Positions 1-9,141 of a stretch of DNA of 64,000 nucleotides are shown here, piece after piece. The stretch is from Thraustochytrium sp. TN22 (lineage: Eukaryota > Sar > Bigyra > Thraustochytrida > Thraustochytriidae), in contig JABLUY010000061.1 of NCBI GenBank assembly GCA_013306675.1, forward strand, positions 62,001-126,000, read 5' to 3'. Each line of letters opens with the position of its first letter. Position 1 is the first letter of the stretch. The notes beneath the pieces are model-generated. The model was given only the letters and a program-made list of their open reading frames with translations, was not told where the DNA came from and made no database searches. A program made the translations under genes and the position numbers.

Positions 1-2
1 CC

Positions 3-2036
3 AGCGCTGGTGGCGATGTCCGCCAAACCAGCAGCAACGGCAGCAGCGACAGCGACGCCAGCGCAAGCGAGGTCAATTCCAAGAATGAAATGACGCAGCT
101 GGCGCAAGTGCTCCAGAAGATCGTCCTGCTAGTGCAGGCACCCATTTGCGAGAATGGTGGCGAGCTCGTGAACGCTTGCGTGTGGGGCGAAAACTTCCAC
201 CTCGCGATCGCCATTGGCGCGGACGGGTATGAGAATGAGCGCATCGCCTGCGCAGCGTCTCGGGAGCTGGAAGGCTTGCTCTCAGGAGCTGGCTTTCGAG
301 CTGTTACTGGCATTGCAACGGGCTGGTGCAAGATCGGCTTGGTGGGCAACGAGCTGCGGAGTGAGTACGCGCTCACAGGGCCGGTTTTCGGCCTCTCCAG
401 CGCGCTTGCTTCAAGAGCGCTGGGAGCCGCAAAGGAGCAAGGTTGCTGGCCTTTGACAATAACAGACAACACCACCTTTCTCGGGCTGCCGCTGGACTAC
501 ACCTGCAGCTTCGTTGCTGGCGACCTTTTCGTCAGGCAGTATGAGGAGACTATTCAAGTCTTCCTCCCACTTTGGGGTTCAAGGCTGACATTGGAGGCGC
601 TGGAGGAGGACGGAGCTCTCCTGGGTTTGTCCGTCACTGGCGACCCGAGACAAGTCAGGGTTGCTGACGCACTTGATGATGTCAAGGCGCACAGAATGGT
701 GAAACGCCGGCATCGCGATCAGCTCAGCGACGTGATGAGGCTCGGACGCAAACTCGGCAACGAGCGAGCGGAGGCCATCAAGCAGTGCCTGCAACTCGTC
801 TCCGTCATGGCGACGGCTCACGTGGAGGTGGACACACAGGCGCTGACGGAAGCGACACGCGCGTTCGCCATCTTGGTAGAAGCCAACGAGGCGCTAAATG
901 TGCTCTCCAGGGACCTGCAGATGCTTCGAAATGTCGGCGCCAACCAGTACGTGGTGAACAGTGTAGAGGAGTGTATGCATCCCATCTACATGAACCTTTT
1001 GCCAAGCTTCCGTATTGCGGCGCACCAGATCTTTGCCGGGCTCTACTCACGGCGCCTCCTCGCTGGCAATTGTGTCTCATGGACTCCGGAGACCGCGCAT
1101 GCGGTCATTGGGACACACCTTTCCTTCTCGGGGAGCTCCCATCATCTGGATGCTGCGAACCACTTCAATCAAGCTCTGCCAGCCCTCACGCGAAGCAATC
1201 CGGCGGTGGCAAAGGCGCTTGCGCGCAGGGCCCACATGCTCGCCCGCTCCTGGGCCGCCTCGCAGAAAAATAAGGCGGAGCGCGTGGCGGCGGAGGCCGC
1301 CATGATAAGCGCTCGTCTCGCGCGCATGTCGCGCCGACTCAACGTCGCCGCTTGCGCCTCCGTAGCCTGCTTGCGCAGCTTCGAGGCGCTCGCACCATTG
1401 CTGGAGCCAATCTGCGGTCTTCATGCCGAGGCCTGCACGGTGTGCCATGCTGCGGAGAACCCGACTGGCATAAGCTGCTCATGTTTCACACTCCGTAAGG
1501 ACCTTCGTGCCAGGGTCATCGTATACCAGTCCGACGATGCCTACGCGAGGTCACAACTGCGCTGCCTTGAGCTCGCAAATGACAACGGCACCGTCGTCTT
1601 GGCGCCGCGCAAACTTGCTATTGACCAGAAGCGCCTCGAGGAGTTGCTCGTACAAGCGCTCCATGGGGAAGATGAGGTTCTGCTCCTGTCACTGCCCGAG
1701 GATGACGTAGCAAGAGTTGTCTCCGAAGACGCGACGCCTAAGAACCTTCCTGTGGAAACCTTCGTGTTGGTGCTGCGTCAATGGCGGGCAGCCAAGCTCG
1801 TGCTGACTGCGTTGACACAGCTCGCCGAATTGTCTCTGCGCGATCGGGTTCAGCAGCTTCGTCCACTCGATCCGGAGGCGTTGCGGAGGGAAGCAAATGA
1901 CAAGGTCGAGGAGGCACGGAGCCAAAGCCCGAGTGGTCTTGAGCAGCGGCACCTCCATGTGGACCAACATCACCAACGGCATCCTCCGGGCCAGCCTCCC
2001 GCGTCTGACCCTTCCAAAGTATGCGCGCTTCAATGA
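3..2036 (+). CDS. Class III nucleotidyl cyclase-like protein, 5' partial
   Basis: The frame is open from the first full codon at position 3 to the TGA at 2034-2036. The first ATG in view is at 90, but the open frame before it means the gene probably begins left of the window. Shortly after that ATG come a GG(E)LVN...WG...FHLAI stretch and then GIATGWCKIGLVGN followed by RSEYALTGPVFGL. These match the C-terminal half of a class III adenylyl/guanylyl cyclase homology domain, most like soluble (ADCY10-type) cyclases. The metal-binding aspartates would lie upstream, so activity cannot be judged. The following roughly 500 residues are helical, with cysteine pairs near residues 440-460 (CTVCHA, CSCF), and match nothing I recognise. 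A role in cyclic nucleotide signalling is inference. It converges on the kinase gene that follows. Confidence 0.6.
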   Translation, partial: SAGGDVRQTSSNGSSDSDASASEVNSKNEMTQLAQVLQKIVLLVQAPICENGGELVNACVWGENFHLAIAIGADGYENERIACAASRELEGLLSGAGFRAVTGIATGWCKIGLVGNELRSEYALTGPVFGLSSALASRALGAAKEQGCWPLTITDNTTFLGLPLDYTCSFVAGDLFVRQYEETIQVFLPLWGSRLTLEALEEDGALLGLSVTGDPRQVRVADALDDVKAHRMVKRRHRDQLSDVMRLGRKLGNERAEAIKQCLQLVSVMATAHVEVDTQALTEATRAFAILVEANEALNVLSRDLQMLRNVGANQYVVNSVEECMHPIYMNLLPSFRIAAHQIFAGLYSRRLLAGNCVSWTPETAHAVIGTHLSFSGSSHHLDAANHFNQALPALTRSNPAVAKALARRAHMLARSWAASQKNKAERVAAEAAMISARLARMSRRLNVAACASVACLRSFEALAPLLEPICGLHAEACTVCHAAENPTGISCSCFTLRKDLRARVIVYQSDDAYARSQLRCLELANDNGTVVLAPRKLAIDQKRLEELLVQALHGEDEVLLLSLPEDDVARVVSEDATPKNLPVETFVLVLRQWRAAKLVLTALTQLAELSLRDRVQQLRPLDPEALRREANDKVEEARSQSPSGLEQRHLHVDQHHQRHPPGQPPASDPSKVCALQ

Positions 2037-2183
2037 TCAGTGATGGGTGGGGAGGGGGGGGGAGGAGCAAGAAAGGGGAAACACAACACTGTATTACATC
2101 GCATAGGCACATTCTTGCTTTGCATCGCAGCAACACTTGCATGTCTGGGATGAATTTCTTGCTGCGCGTCACGCAAGAGCTAG

Positions 2184-3677
2184 CTAGGTAGCTCGTAGGC
2201 TTGGAGACCCAAGAGAGGAAGAGGAGGAGGAGTCCACATCCGCCTCGTCGTCCTCGTCATCTTCGTCGTCCTCGTTCTCATCGACAGCGAGGCCGTGGCG
2301 CGAAACGGAGCCGGGTGGGGGGTGAGCTGTTTGCGCGCGTTGAGCGTCTGTACAGGGACTTGAGGTTGTCGTCGCGGAGGGCGAGGCGCCTTGTAGAGCG
2401 TTGGGGAGGTCTGGAGGCGTCATCATCTCACGCAAGCGCCGTGGGCTGTGAATGACGGCGGCTGATGAGGCCGTTTGCCCGGCAACCCAGGGATGCTCGA
2501 GCGCGTCCGCTGCAGAGAGGCGCGCGGTCGGGTCAACACAGAGCAAGCCGGCGAGGAGATTCTTGGCGGAAGCGCTAAGATTCTTCTCCCAGGAGGGGAA
2601 CTTGAGCACATAGTTCTGACGGCGCCGGCGATGCTTGTTGTCGTCGAAGGGGAAGACTCCGCACAGAAGGACGAACGCAACCACGCCGAGTGCCCAGACG
2701 TCAATGGATCGCGTGTATGCCTTGCGGTGCATCATCTCGGGCGCAATGTAGCCCATGGTGCCGAAGAAAGTGCGCGTGCTGAGCGGTGAATTGTAGGGCA
2801 GTGGGCTGCCCCCCGTTCGCGCGCTGCTCGCAGGGAGCGCCTTGGAGAGCCCAAAGTCAATGATCTTCAACTGGATGTCCCGGTAGTGACTGACTCTTGC
2901 GTGCAGCAAGATGTTCTCGAGCTTGAGGTCGCGGTGGATGACCTTGTGCGAATGCATATAGGCCACGGCGCTGATGCACTGCCGCATGAGGAAGGACACC
3001 TTGGCCTCTGTCAGCGTGCTGTTGGGCCTGCTGACCAGGTAGTCGAAAAGCTCACCGCCCTTGGCGAGCTCCGTGACAACGTGCAGATGCGAACGCGACT
3101 CAAAGACGTCCTGCAGCTTGATGATGTGCGGGTGCTCCAGGCGGCGCAGAATGTCCACCTCCTGCCGAAACTGTGGCAGCAGGTCGCTGTAGAGCATCGA
3201 CACCTTCTTCTTGTTGATCACTTTGACGGCAAAGCGAGTGCCCGTGGCGCGCTCCACGCAGGCGAAGCACTTGGCCGTGCTGCCCTTGCCCAGCTCTTCC
3301 TTGATGTCGTAGCTGTCCGCAAAGGTGGCGTTGTCGCCCCGTTTGAAGGCGCCCCACCTCGCATGGCTGGCTCCCGGCCCGCCCGCTAGCCGCCTGTACG
3401 CGCCGCGCGTGGCGACCGCCTCGTCCTCGTCCTCGCCGTGTGACGCGTCACCCTTGCAGCAACCGCACGCTAAGCAAGAGCAACAGCAGCTCCGCCACAG
3501 CGTGGTCCAGCACGACGGCGTGACCTCCGGGTCGGGGTCGCTGAACCAGCTGCTGCCGCGCTGGCGCAGCGGCGGGCTGTCGAGCCCCGCGAGCGGCGAC
3601 CTCGCCCGCGCGGTGCCTGCGGCCCCGTCGAGCGCTAGCGCGTCGACCTCCAGCGGCCAATCCTCGGTCCCTGCCAT
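2184..3677 (-). CDS. CAMK-type serine/threonine protein kinase
   Basis: A 497-residue protein from the ATG at 3677. The frame stays open upstream to about 3866 without another ATG, so a 5' exon is possible. The kinase domain has all landmark motifs: glycine loop GKGSTAKCF, the lysine in FAVKVINKKK, HRDLKLEN, DFGLSK, GYIAPE and DVWALGV. The order and the HPWV ending of subdomain XI fit the CAMK group (CaMK/DCLK/CHK2-like). The activation segment carries a Ser/Pro-rich insertion of roughly 20 residues before FFGTMGYIAPE. The N-terminal part contains a cysteine cluster (CCCSCLACGCC), a possible palmitoylation site that could hold the kinase at a membrane. The tail is very acidic, then serine-rich. 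No calmodulin-binding helix or EF-hand is evident, so the regulator is unknown. Substrate unknown. Confidence 0.85.
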   Translation of the reverse strand: MAGTEDWPLEVDALALDGAAGTARARSPLAGLDSPPLRQRGSSWFSDPDPEVTPSCWTTLWRSCCCSCLACGCCKGDASHGEDEDEAVATRGAYRRLAGGPGASHARWGAFKRGDNATFADSYDIKEELGKGSTAKCFACVERATGTRFAVKVINKKKVSMLYSDLLPQFRQEVDILRRLEHPHIIKLQDVFESRSHLHVVTELAKGGELFDYLVSRPNSTLTEAKVSFLMRQCISAVAYMHSHKVIHRDLKLENILLHARVSHYRDIQLKIIDFGLSKALPASSARTGGSPLPYNSPLSTRTFFGTMGYIAPEMMHRKAYTRSIDVWALGVVAFVLLCGVFPFDDNKHRRRRQNYVLKFPSWEKNLSASAKNLLAGLLCVDPTARLSAADALEHPWVAGQTASSAAVIHSPRRLREMMTPPDLPNALQGASPSATTTSSPCTDAQRAQTAHPPPGSVSRHGLAVDENEDDEDDEDDEADVDSSSSSSLGSPSLRAT

Positions 3678-4291
3678 GCCTGCCTGCCTGCCGTGCGCGC
3701 CAGGCTCTGCGTCCAGGCACTCGCTGCCGCCGCTACCGCCGCCGCTGCCACCTCGCGCTCGCCGTCGTGCGCCGCGCGTCGCGAGCCGCGGGGCGCGGCC
3801 TTGCGGGCCTTCAGGTTGCACCTTTGGTCGTGTCGTCTTCAACCAAGTTGGTGAATGACACTGCAAGAGATTGACAGGAGGTTCGCCGCCGAACCGGGCA
3901 GACCAAGCAAGTTCGCGCTGCGGCCACGTGCCGTGCCGCGCTGCTTGGTTACTCTACTCTAGCGAGAGCAGGCTGCCATGCAGTATCTGCAGTGCGCTGG
4001 ATTCGGTGAGGCAACCCGGTTTTCCGTGTGGAATCTGCCTTGGAGTCTGTCGTGGCTGACGTGCCTCTCGAGTACAGTGGGGGTCACGTTGCGCGCGTGA
4101 GTGTGCAGGCACCGCGCTCAAGCTTCGTACCTACACTCTTATCAACCAAGTCTTCTTCGAGGGTCAGGCTGTGGTGTTGCACAAAGGTCCTTTGTGAAAA
4201 TTGAGTGGTAGGTGGTAATACATTTTTTTGTCTTGTGTGGTGGTAACTGGTACTGGTACTGGTACAATTCAGCCCTCTTCGCAAATCTCAT
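3678..4291. other. Intergenic: kinase upstream region and 3' flank of the IQ/WW gene
   Basis: Holds the 5' flank of the leftward kinase gene and the 3' flank of the leftward IQ/WW gene. The only visible structure is a short GGTACT tandem repeat near 4243-4265. I see no further gene. Confidence 0.6.
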
Positions 4292-7200
4292 TCACTCGTA
4301 GCGAGGGGCCTGTGCTGGGTCCGCGTAGCGAGAAACAAAGCCCGGCGGGGCCTCCCAGGCCGTTTCGCCAGTGAACTGATTGTAGTAGTAAGCGGCCTGG
4401 TAGGTGTCGTCGTAGTATTGGACCCACTCCTCCTGGGCATAGGCAGCGCTAGGGTCGTTGTAGGCCGCCTCCTGCTGCGCCATCCAGACGTCGGCTTGCG
4501 GCTGCTGTGCGTAGTAATCATTGGGGTCCTGGTACGCCTGCTGCTGGTCCTGCTGCTGCTGCTGCTGGTAGTCATAGAATTGGTATTCGTATTGTGGGTT
4601 GTCGGAGTCGTAGTCGGTGATGGATCCCATGGTCTCGTAGCCGCCACCGGCAGCAGCGCCGCCCTCCACGCGCGGATCGGTCCAGCTCGCTTCCCCCGTA
4701 ACGGTGTTGTAGTAGTAGTAAGCCTGCGAATTCTCGTCCCAGTACTCGACCCACTGCTCCGCCGTGGTTGGCCGCTTCTGCTCCTCGCGCACAGCCAGCA
4801 AGTTGCGGCGACTGCGGAAGCCGCGGTAGACCGCTTGAATACGAGCAGCCGCGGCTTCGCGTTCCTGGGCAAGCACCTGCGCGCGCGCCTCTTGCAGCTC
4901 GCGATCGCGCTGGGCGCGTTTGGCGTCAACACGGAGGCGCGCGGCCTTGGCGCGATACAAGTTCTGCATCTTGGTCGCGGCGAGCGCACGCTCCTGCTCC
5001 TCACGAAGGCGCTGAAGCTCGGCTTCGCGCTCGCTCTCCTCGCGGATGCGCGCGAGTCGCGCCTGGTGCTGGCGCACGCGATCCTGCATTTGCTTACGCG
5101 CCTGGCGCGTGCGGAAAGCGCACTGGATGCGCAGGGCGGCGTCCTCGAGGGATGCCTGGTGGCGGCGCTCCTCCTCGAGGGCGCGTAGGCGCGCCTTCTC
5201 CTTTGCGGCATGGGCGCGGCGCGCGTCCACCTCGCGGCGGGCGGCGCGTACGCGCGTCAGCGACTGAATCTTGAGCGCGGCCTGCTCCTCCTGCTCGTGC
5301 TGCTGCAGCTGGTGCTGCGCGGCCTGCTCTCGACGCCGGCGAGCCGCCGCAGCCTTGTCGTCGCGCTCGGTGCGCAGGCGGCGCACGCGACGGCGCGCCC
5401 GCCAGGCGCGATACATGTTCTGGATCCTGACGGCGGCGACCTTGCGCTCGAGGTCGATCTGTGCGCGGCGCAGCGCGGCCTGCTGGCCGCGCACGCGACG
5501 CGCCTCGCGACGGCGCAGGTGGGCGCGCCAGCAGGCCTGGATGCGCGCGGCGGCCTCGTCGCGCGCATGACCCGCCTCGATGCGAACGCGGTGCTCCTGG
5601 TCGCGTGCCTCGGCGAGCTGGCGCTCGCGCTCCCGCTTGCGGCGCTGCGCAAGGCTACGGGCCTGCGCGCCGCGCACGCGGTTCTGGATGGTGAGCGCAG
5701 CGCGCTCCTGTTCGAGGCGCTCCTGGCGCTGGCGCAGCTGCTCGCGGCGCCTGCCGGCCTCTTTGCGCGCCTGCTTGCCGCGCCAGGCGCCCTGCACGCG
5801 CGCGGCGGCCAGCTGCCTCTCCTCGCGGTCCTGCGCCGCGCGCTCGCGCTCGTGCAGCTGCGCGAGCGCCTTGCGCGCCTCCTCGGCGTGCAGCCTGCGC
5901 ACGCGGTCCCTTGCCCGCCTCGCCCTGAACTGCGCCTGGATCTTGACGGCGGCGCGCTCGCGCTCGGCGCGCGCCTCGCGCTCCGCGCCGCAGCGCCGCC
6001 GCGCCGCGCGCCCGCGCGCCAGCGCCTGCACGCGCACCGCGGCCTCGCGCGCGGCCTCGCGCGCCGCGGCGTCCTGCGCCGCATCCTCCGCGGCGCGCGC
6101 CGCGGCCGCGCGCTCCGCGCGCAGCGCCGCCGCGCGCCGCGCGCCAGCCGCCCGCGCGCCGCCGCCTGCACGCGCACGGCCGCGCCGCGCGCCTCGCGCA
6201 GCTCGCGCGCGTGCAGGCTCTGCCGGCGCTGGAGCGCGCGCCGCCGCGCGACCTGGCCGCGGCGCAGAGCCTGAATGCGCGCGGCGGCGGCGGCGCGCGC
6301 GGCGGCGGCGTCGCGCGCGGCGGCGCCGGCACGGCGCCCGAGGCGCCCGCGCGCGCCGGCCTGGATGCGCGTGGCGGCGGCGCGGCGGCGGCGCGCGTCG
6401 GCGCGCGCGAGGCGGGCGGCCAGGCGCCGCCGCGAGGCGCGCCAGGCGCGCTGCACGCGGCGCGCGGCGCGCTCGCGGCGCAGGGCCGCGACGCGGCGGC
6501 GCGCGCGGGACCCGCGGAAGCACGCCTGGATCTTGAGGCTGGCCTCGTTCTCCGCGATGACCTGCATGCGCGTGTCCATGAGCTCGAAGCCGTGCAGGCG
6601 GCCCTGGTACCCGCGCACGGCGGCCTGGATCACCACGGCGCTCATGAACTCGGCGATGGCCTGCCGCCGGACGGCTACCAGCTGCCGCGCCACGAAGCCG
6701 CGGAAGACCCGCGCGATGTTGGTTGCCGCCACAGCACGGGCGTGCGCCGCCACTGCCACGGCGAAGCGGGCGCGGTCTCGCCGCGCGCGGTACAACGCCT
6801 GCACACGCGTCGCCGCCGCGTTCTCCTGGTGGGCGCGCAGCATGGCTGCCACCACCTTCTTGCCAGCGTGCCCGCGGTAGCACCGCTGAATGAGCAGCGC
6901 CGCTCGCGTCTCCCGCGCCGCGTACCGCGCCACGGCGGCGCGCCGCCGTCCACAAAACCCGCGGAAGACGCGCTGGATCTGCAGCGCCGCGTCCTCGCGC
7001 ACGCGCCGCGTTGCCACGCGCCGTCCCAAGAAGCCGCGCGCCGCGCGCTGCACCTGGAGCGCCGCGGCAAGCCGCTCCAGCGCGCGCTCGTGCTCCACGG
7101 CGCGCGTCCACGACGCCAGCGCCGCGATGCTCTTCTTGCGCTTCCAGTTCGCGAAGAGGTTCGCCAGCCGCCGGCTGCCCTTGAGCTTCATGTACTGTGC

Positions 7201-8090
7201 CACCTGCGCCTCGTTGCGCTGCTTGAGTACGTGCACGCGCCACACCTTCCACGCCGCCATCACGTCGCGGTACTCAATGCGCCGCATGATGTTCTCAAGT
7301 TTCTGCATGCCCCACCGCTTGCAGTACAACTGTGCGCGCAGGCCCGTCACGTTGCAGTTTTCCTGCACCCACTGTACGTTCGCATTCACCTTGGCCTCGA
7401 GCCGTGTCATCACCTCCTGCGCCTCGGAGAGCTCCTCGCGCAGCCCGACGGCCGCCTCGGCGGCCGTCGCCGGCGGCCGCCGCCGCCGCTTGCGCAGCCG
7501 CCGCCGCCTCGACCTCTCCTCGGCCTCCGCCCGCGCGCCCGCCAGCTTTTGTCCGCTGTCTTGCTGGTCAATCTGCGCGTCCAAGGTCCGTGTCATCTCT
7601 TGCATGCGCTTGCGCGACTTCATCAGCGCCACGAACTCCTCGTAATCGATCGTCCCATCGCCGTCCGCGTCCGCGGCGGCCATAATCTCCGCACAGTCCG
7701 CCTGCGCCTCGCCCAGGCTCGCCAGCACCTGCAGCACCTCCTCGCTCGAGAGCGCGCCGCTCCCGTCCTCGTCGAAGCGTTGGAATGCCTGCATGTAGCT
7801 CTCGGCTGCCTCCTCCGCAGCGCGGTCTGCCTCGTCCAGAGCGCGGACCATCTCCTCGTCCATGTCCAGCGCGCCGGAGATGGCGCCGACATCTGCGTCA
7901 CGCGCTGCGCGCTGCTCTTCGCTGTCGCCCACGCGCTCCGTGCCGGGCTTGGCAGCGCGAAGCTTGCCCTCGCGGCCGCCGCGGGCGCGGCTACTGTGCG
8001 CTGGCCTCGCGCGCTTGCCTACGCTGCTGCGGCCGCCGCGCGGGATGCCGCGGCTTGGGCTGCGCGTCCTCGCTCTTGGCCGCGACGACG

Positions 8091-8135
<45 letters not shown>

Positions 8136-8403
8136 ACCGCGAGGCGACCTGTTGCGTCTCCGCCGCCTGGTTGGCTGCGCCGCCGGAGCGCCTGCTTCCG
8201 CCGTCCTGGCCTTGGCTTGCCAGCCGGAACTCCCTCACGGTGTCTACGTCCATGAGCTTGACCTTGCGGCCGCGGCTGACGAGCGGCCTCGCCGCATCAT
8301 TGCCATTGCCACTGCCATTGCCGCCGCCGCTGCGGCTGGCGCTGCCGCCCGCCACCCCGCCAGGGAAGAACACCTTCGACGCGCCCGCCGCGAAGCCATC
8401 CAT
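4292..8403 (-). CDS. EF-hand / multi-IQ / double-WW protein (one frame break)
   Basis: Starts at the ATG at 8403. The N-terminal part has a polyglutamine run (CAG tract at 8092-8132) and then an EF-hand pair (loops DEDGSGALSSEE and DADGDGTIDYEE, about residues 205-265). A helical region follows, and from about residue 455 a long array of IQ-type motifs: I count 21, for example ALQIQRVFRGFCGRR and AVRIQNMYRAWRARR. Near the C-terminus are two WW domains (EQWVEYWDE...SWTDP and EEWVQYYDD...AWEAPPGF). Between IQ motifs 11 and 12, near 6130, the reading frame changes by one base in a run of G and C with no splice signal, so either a base is missing in the assembly or the gene carries a frameshift. 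IQ motifs bind calmodulin-type light chains and WW domains bind proline-rich partners, so a scaffold or cytoskeletal role is likely but inferred. Confidence 0.75.
8092..8132. repeat. CAG/CTG trinucleotide tract (polyglutamine)
   Basis: About 13 uninterrupted CTG units on the + strand, read as a glutamine run in the leftward IQ/WW protein. Confidence 0.95.
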
Positions 8404-9141
8404 GACGCCTCGGGTAGCGCGAGGCCGCGTTTGCGCCAGGCCGGCCCTGCCTCTCGCCTCGCCGCGCCCTCTCCGCGCGGCTCGCAGCCAGCTAGCTGCT
8501 GCAGCCACCGCAGCGCCTCTTCGGCGCCCGCGGCTCGCGTTCCGCCGCCGCCTTGCGCCCCTCCCGGCGCGCGCTCCGAGCCTGAGCCTGCCGCCCGCGC
8601 CCTGCCAGCCTCGCGCTCCAAACGGATACGCGGGCTGACATGCAGGACACGAGCGACAGGAAAATGCACGTGTGCGCCGCGCGGACGGCCCGGGGACCCC
8701 AAGGGGACCCCTGCGCCGCGAAGGAGTGCGAAAGAATGGTGGATATCCTCGGCGTCACTCGAAGTCAGCTTCAAGTTCAAGTTCAGGTTCAAGTTCAAAT
8801 GCGCGGCCGTCGTGCGCGGCGCGGCAGGCCGAGCCCGGGCGCGCAGAGCGCGAACGAAGCGGCGGCGACGGCGCGCGGCGGAGTCGAGCCGAGGGCGCCG
8901 CGCCGTGCCGTGCCGTGCGAGCGAGCCCCTGCTGCTAGCGGCGGGCCAGGCCGGCGCGGCGACGCGCCGCTGCGCGCTTGTCTGAACTGCGCTGCGCCGA
9001 CAACGAGGAGGCGAGCCTGAGCCTGAGCGCGGGCGGCTCCAAGCGAGGCGTGCACAAGAGCGCAACAGGAGGTCGTCCGGGGTCGAGGGCGGCAGCCAGC
9101 CAGGCAGGCGCGGGGAGACGTGGTGTTTGGAGATCGGGAGC
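8404..9141. promoter_or_regulatory. Divergent promoter region with (TTCAAG)n
   Basis: The shared upstream region of the leftward IQ/WW gene and the rightward GH5 gene. It contains a tandem TTCAAG hexamer array at about 8770-8799, a motif that also appears singly in other intergenic regions of the window. A promoter role is inferred only from position. Confidence 0.4.

Noticed and set aside
6211-8985. A 924-codon open frame on the + strand over the IQ/WW gene
   Set aside because: It is the antisense of the IQ array; it has no domain and long frames on all strands are expected at this GC content.
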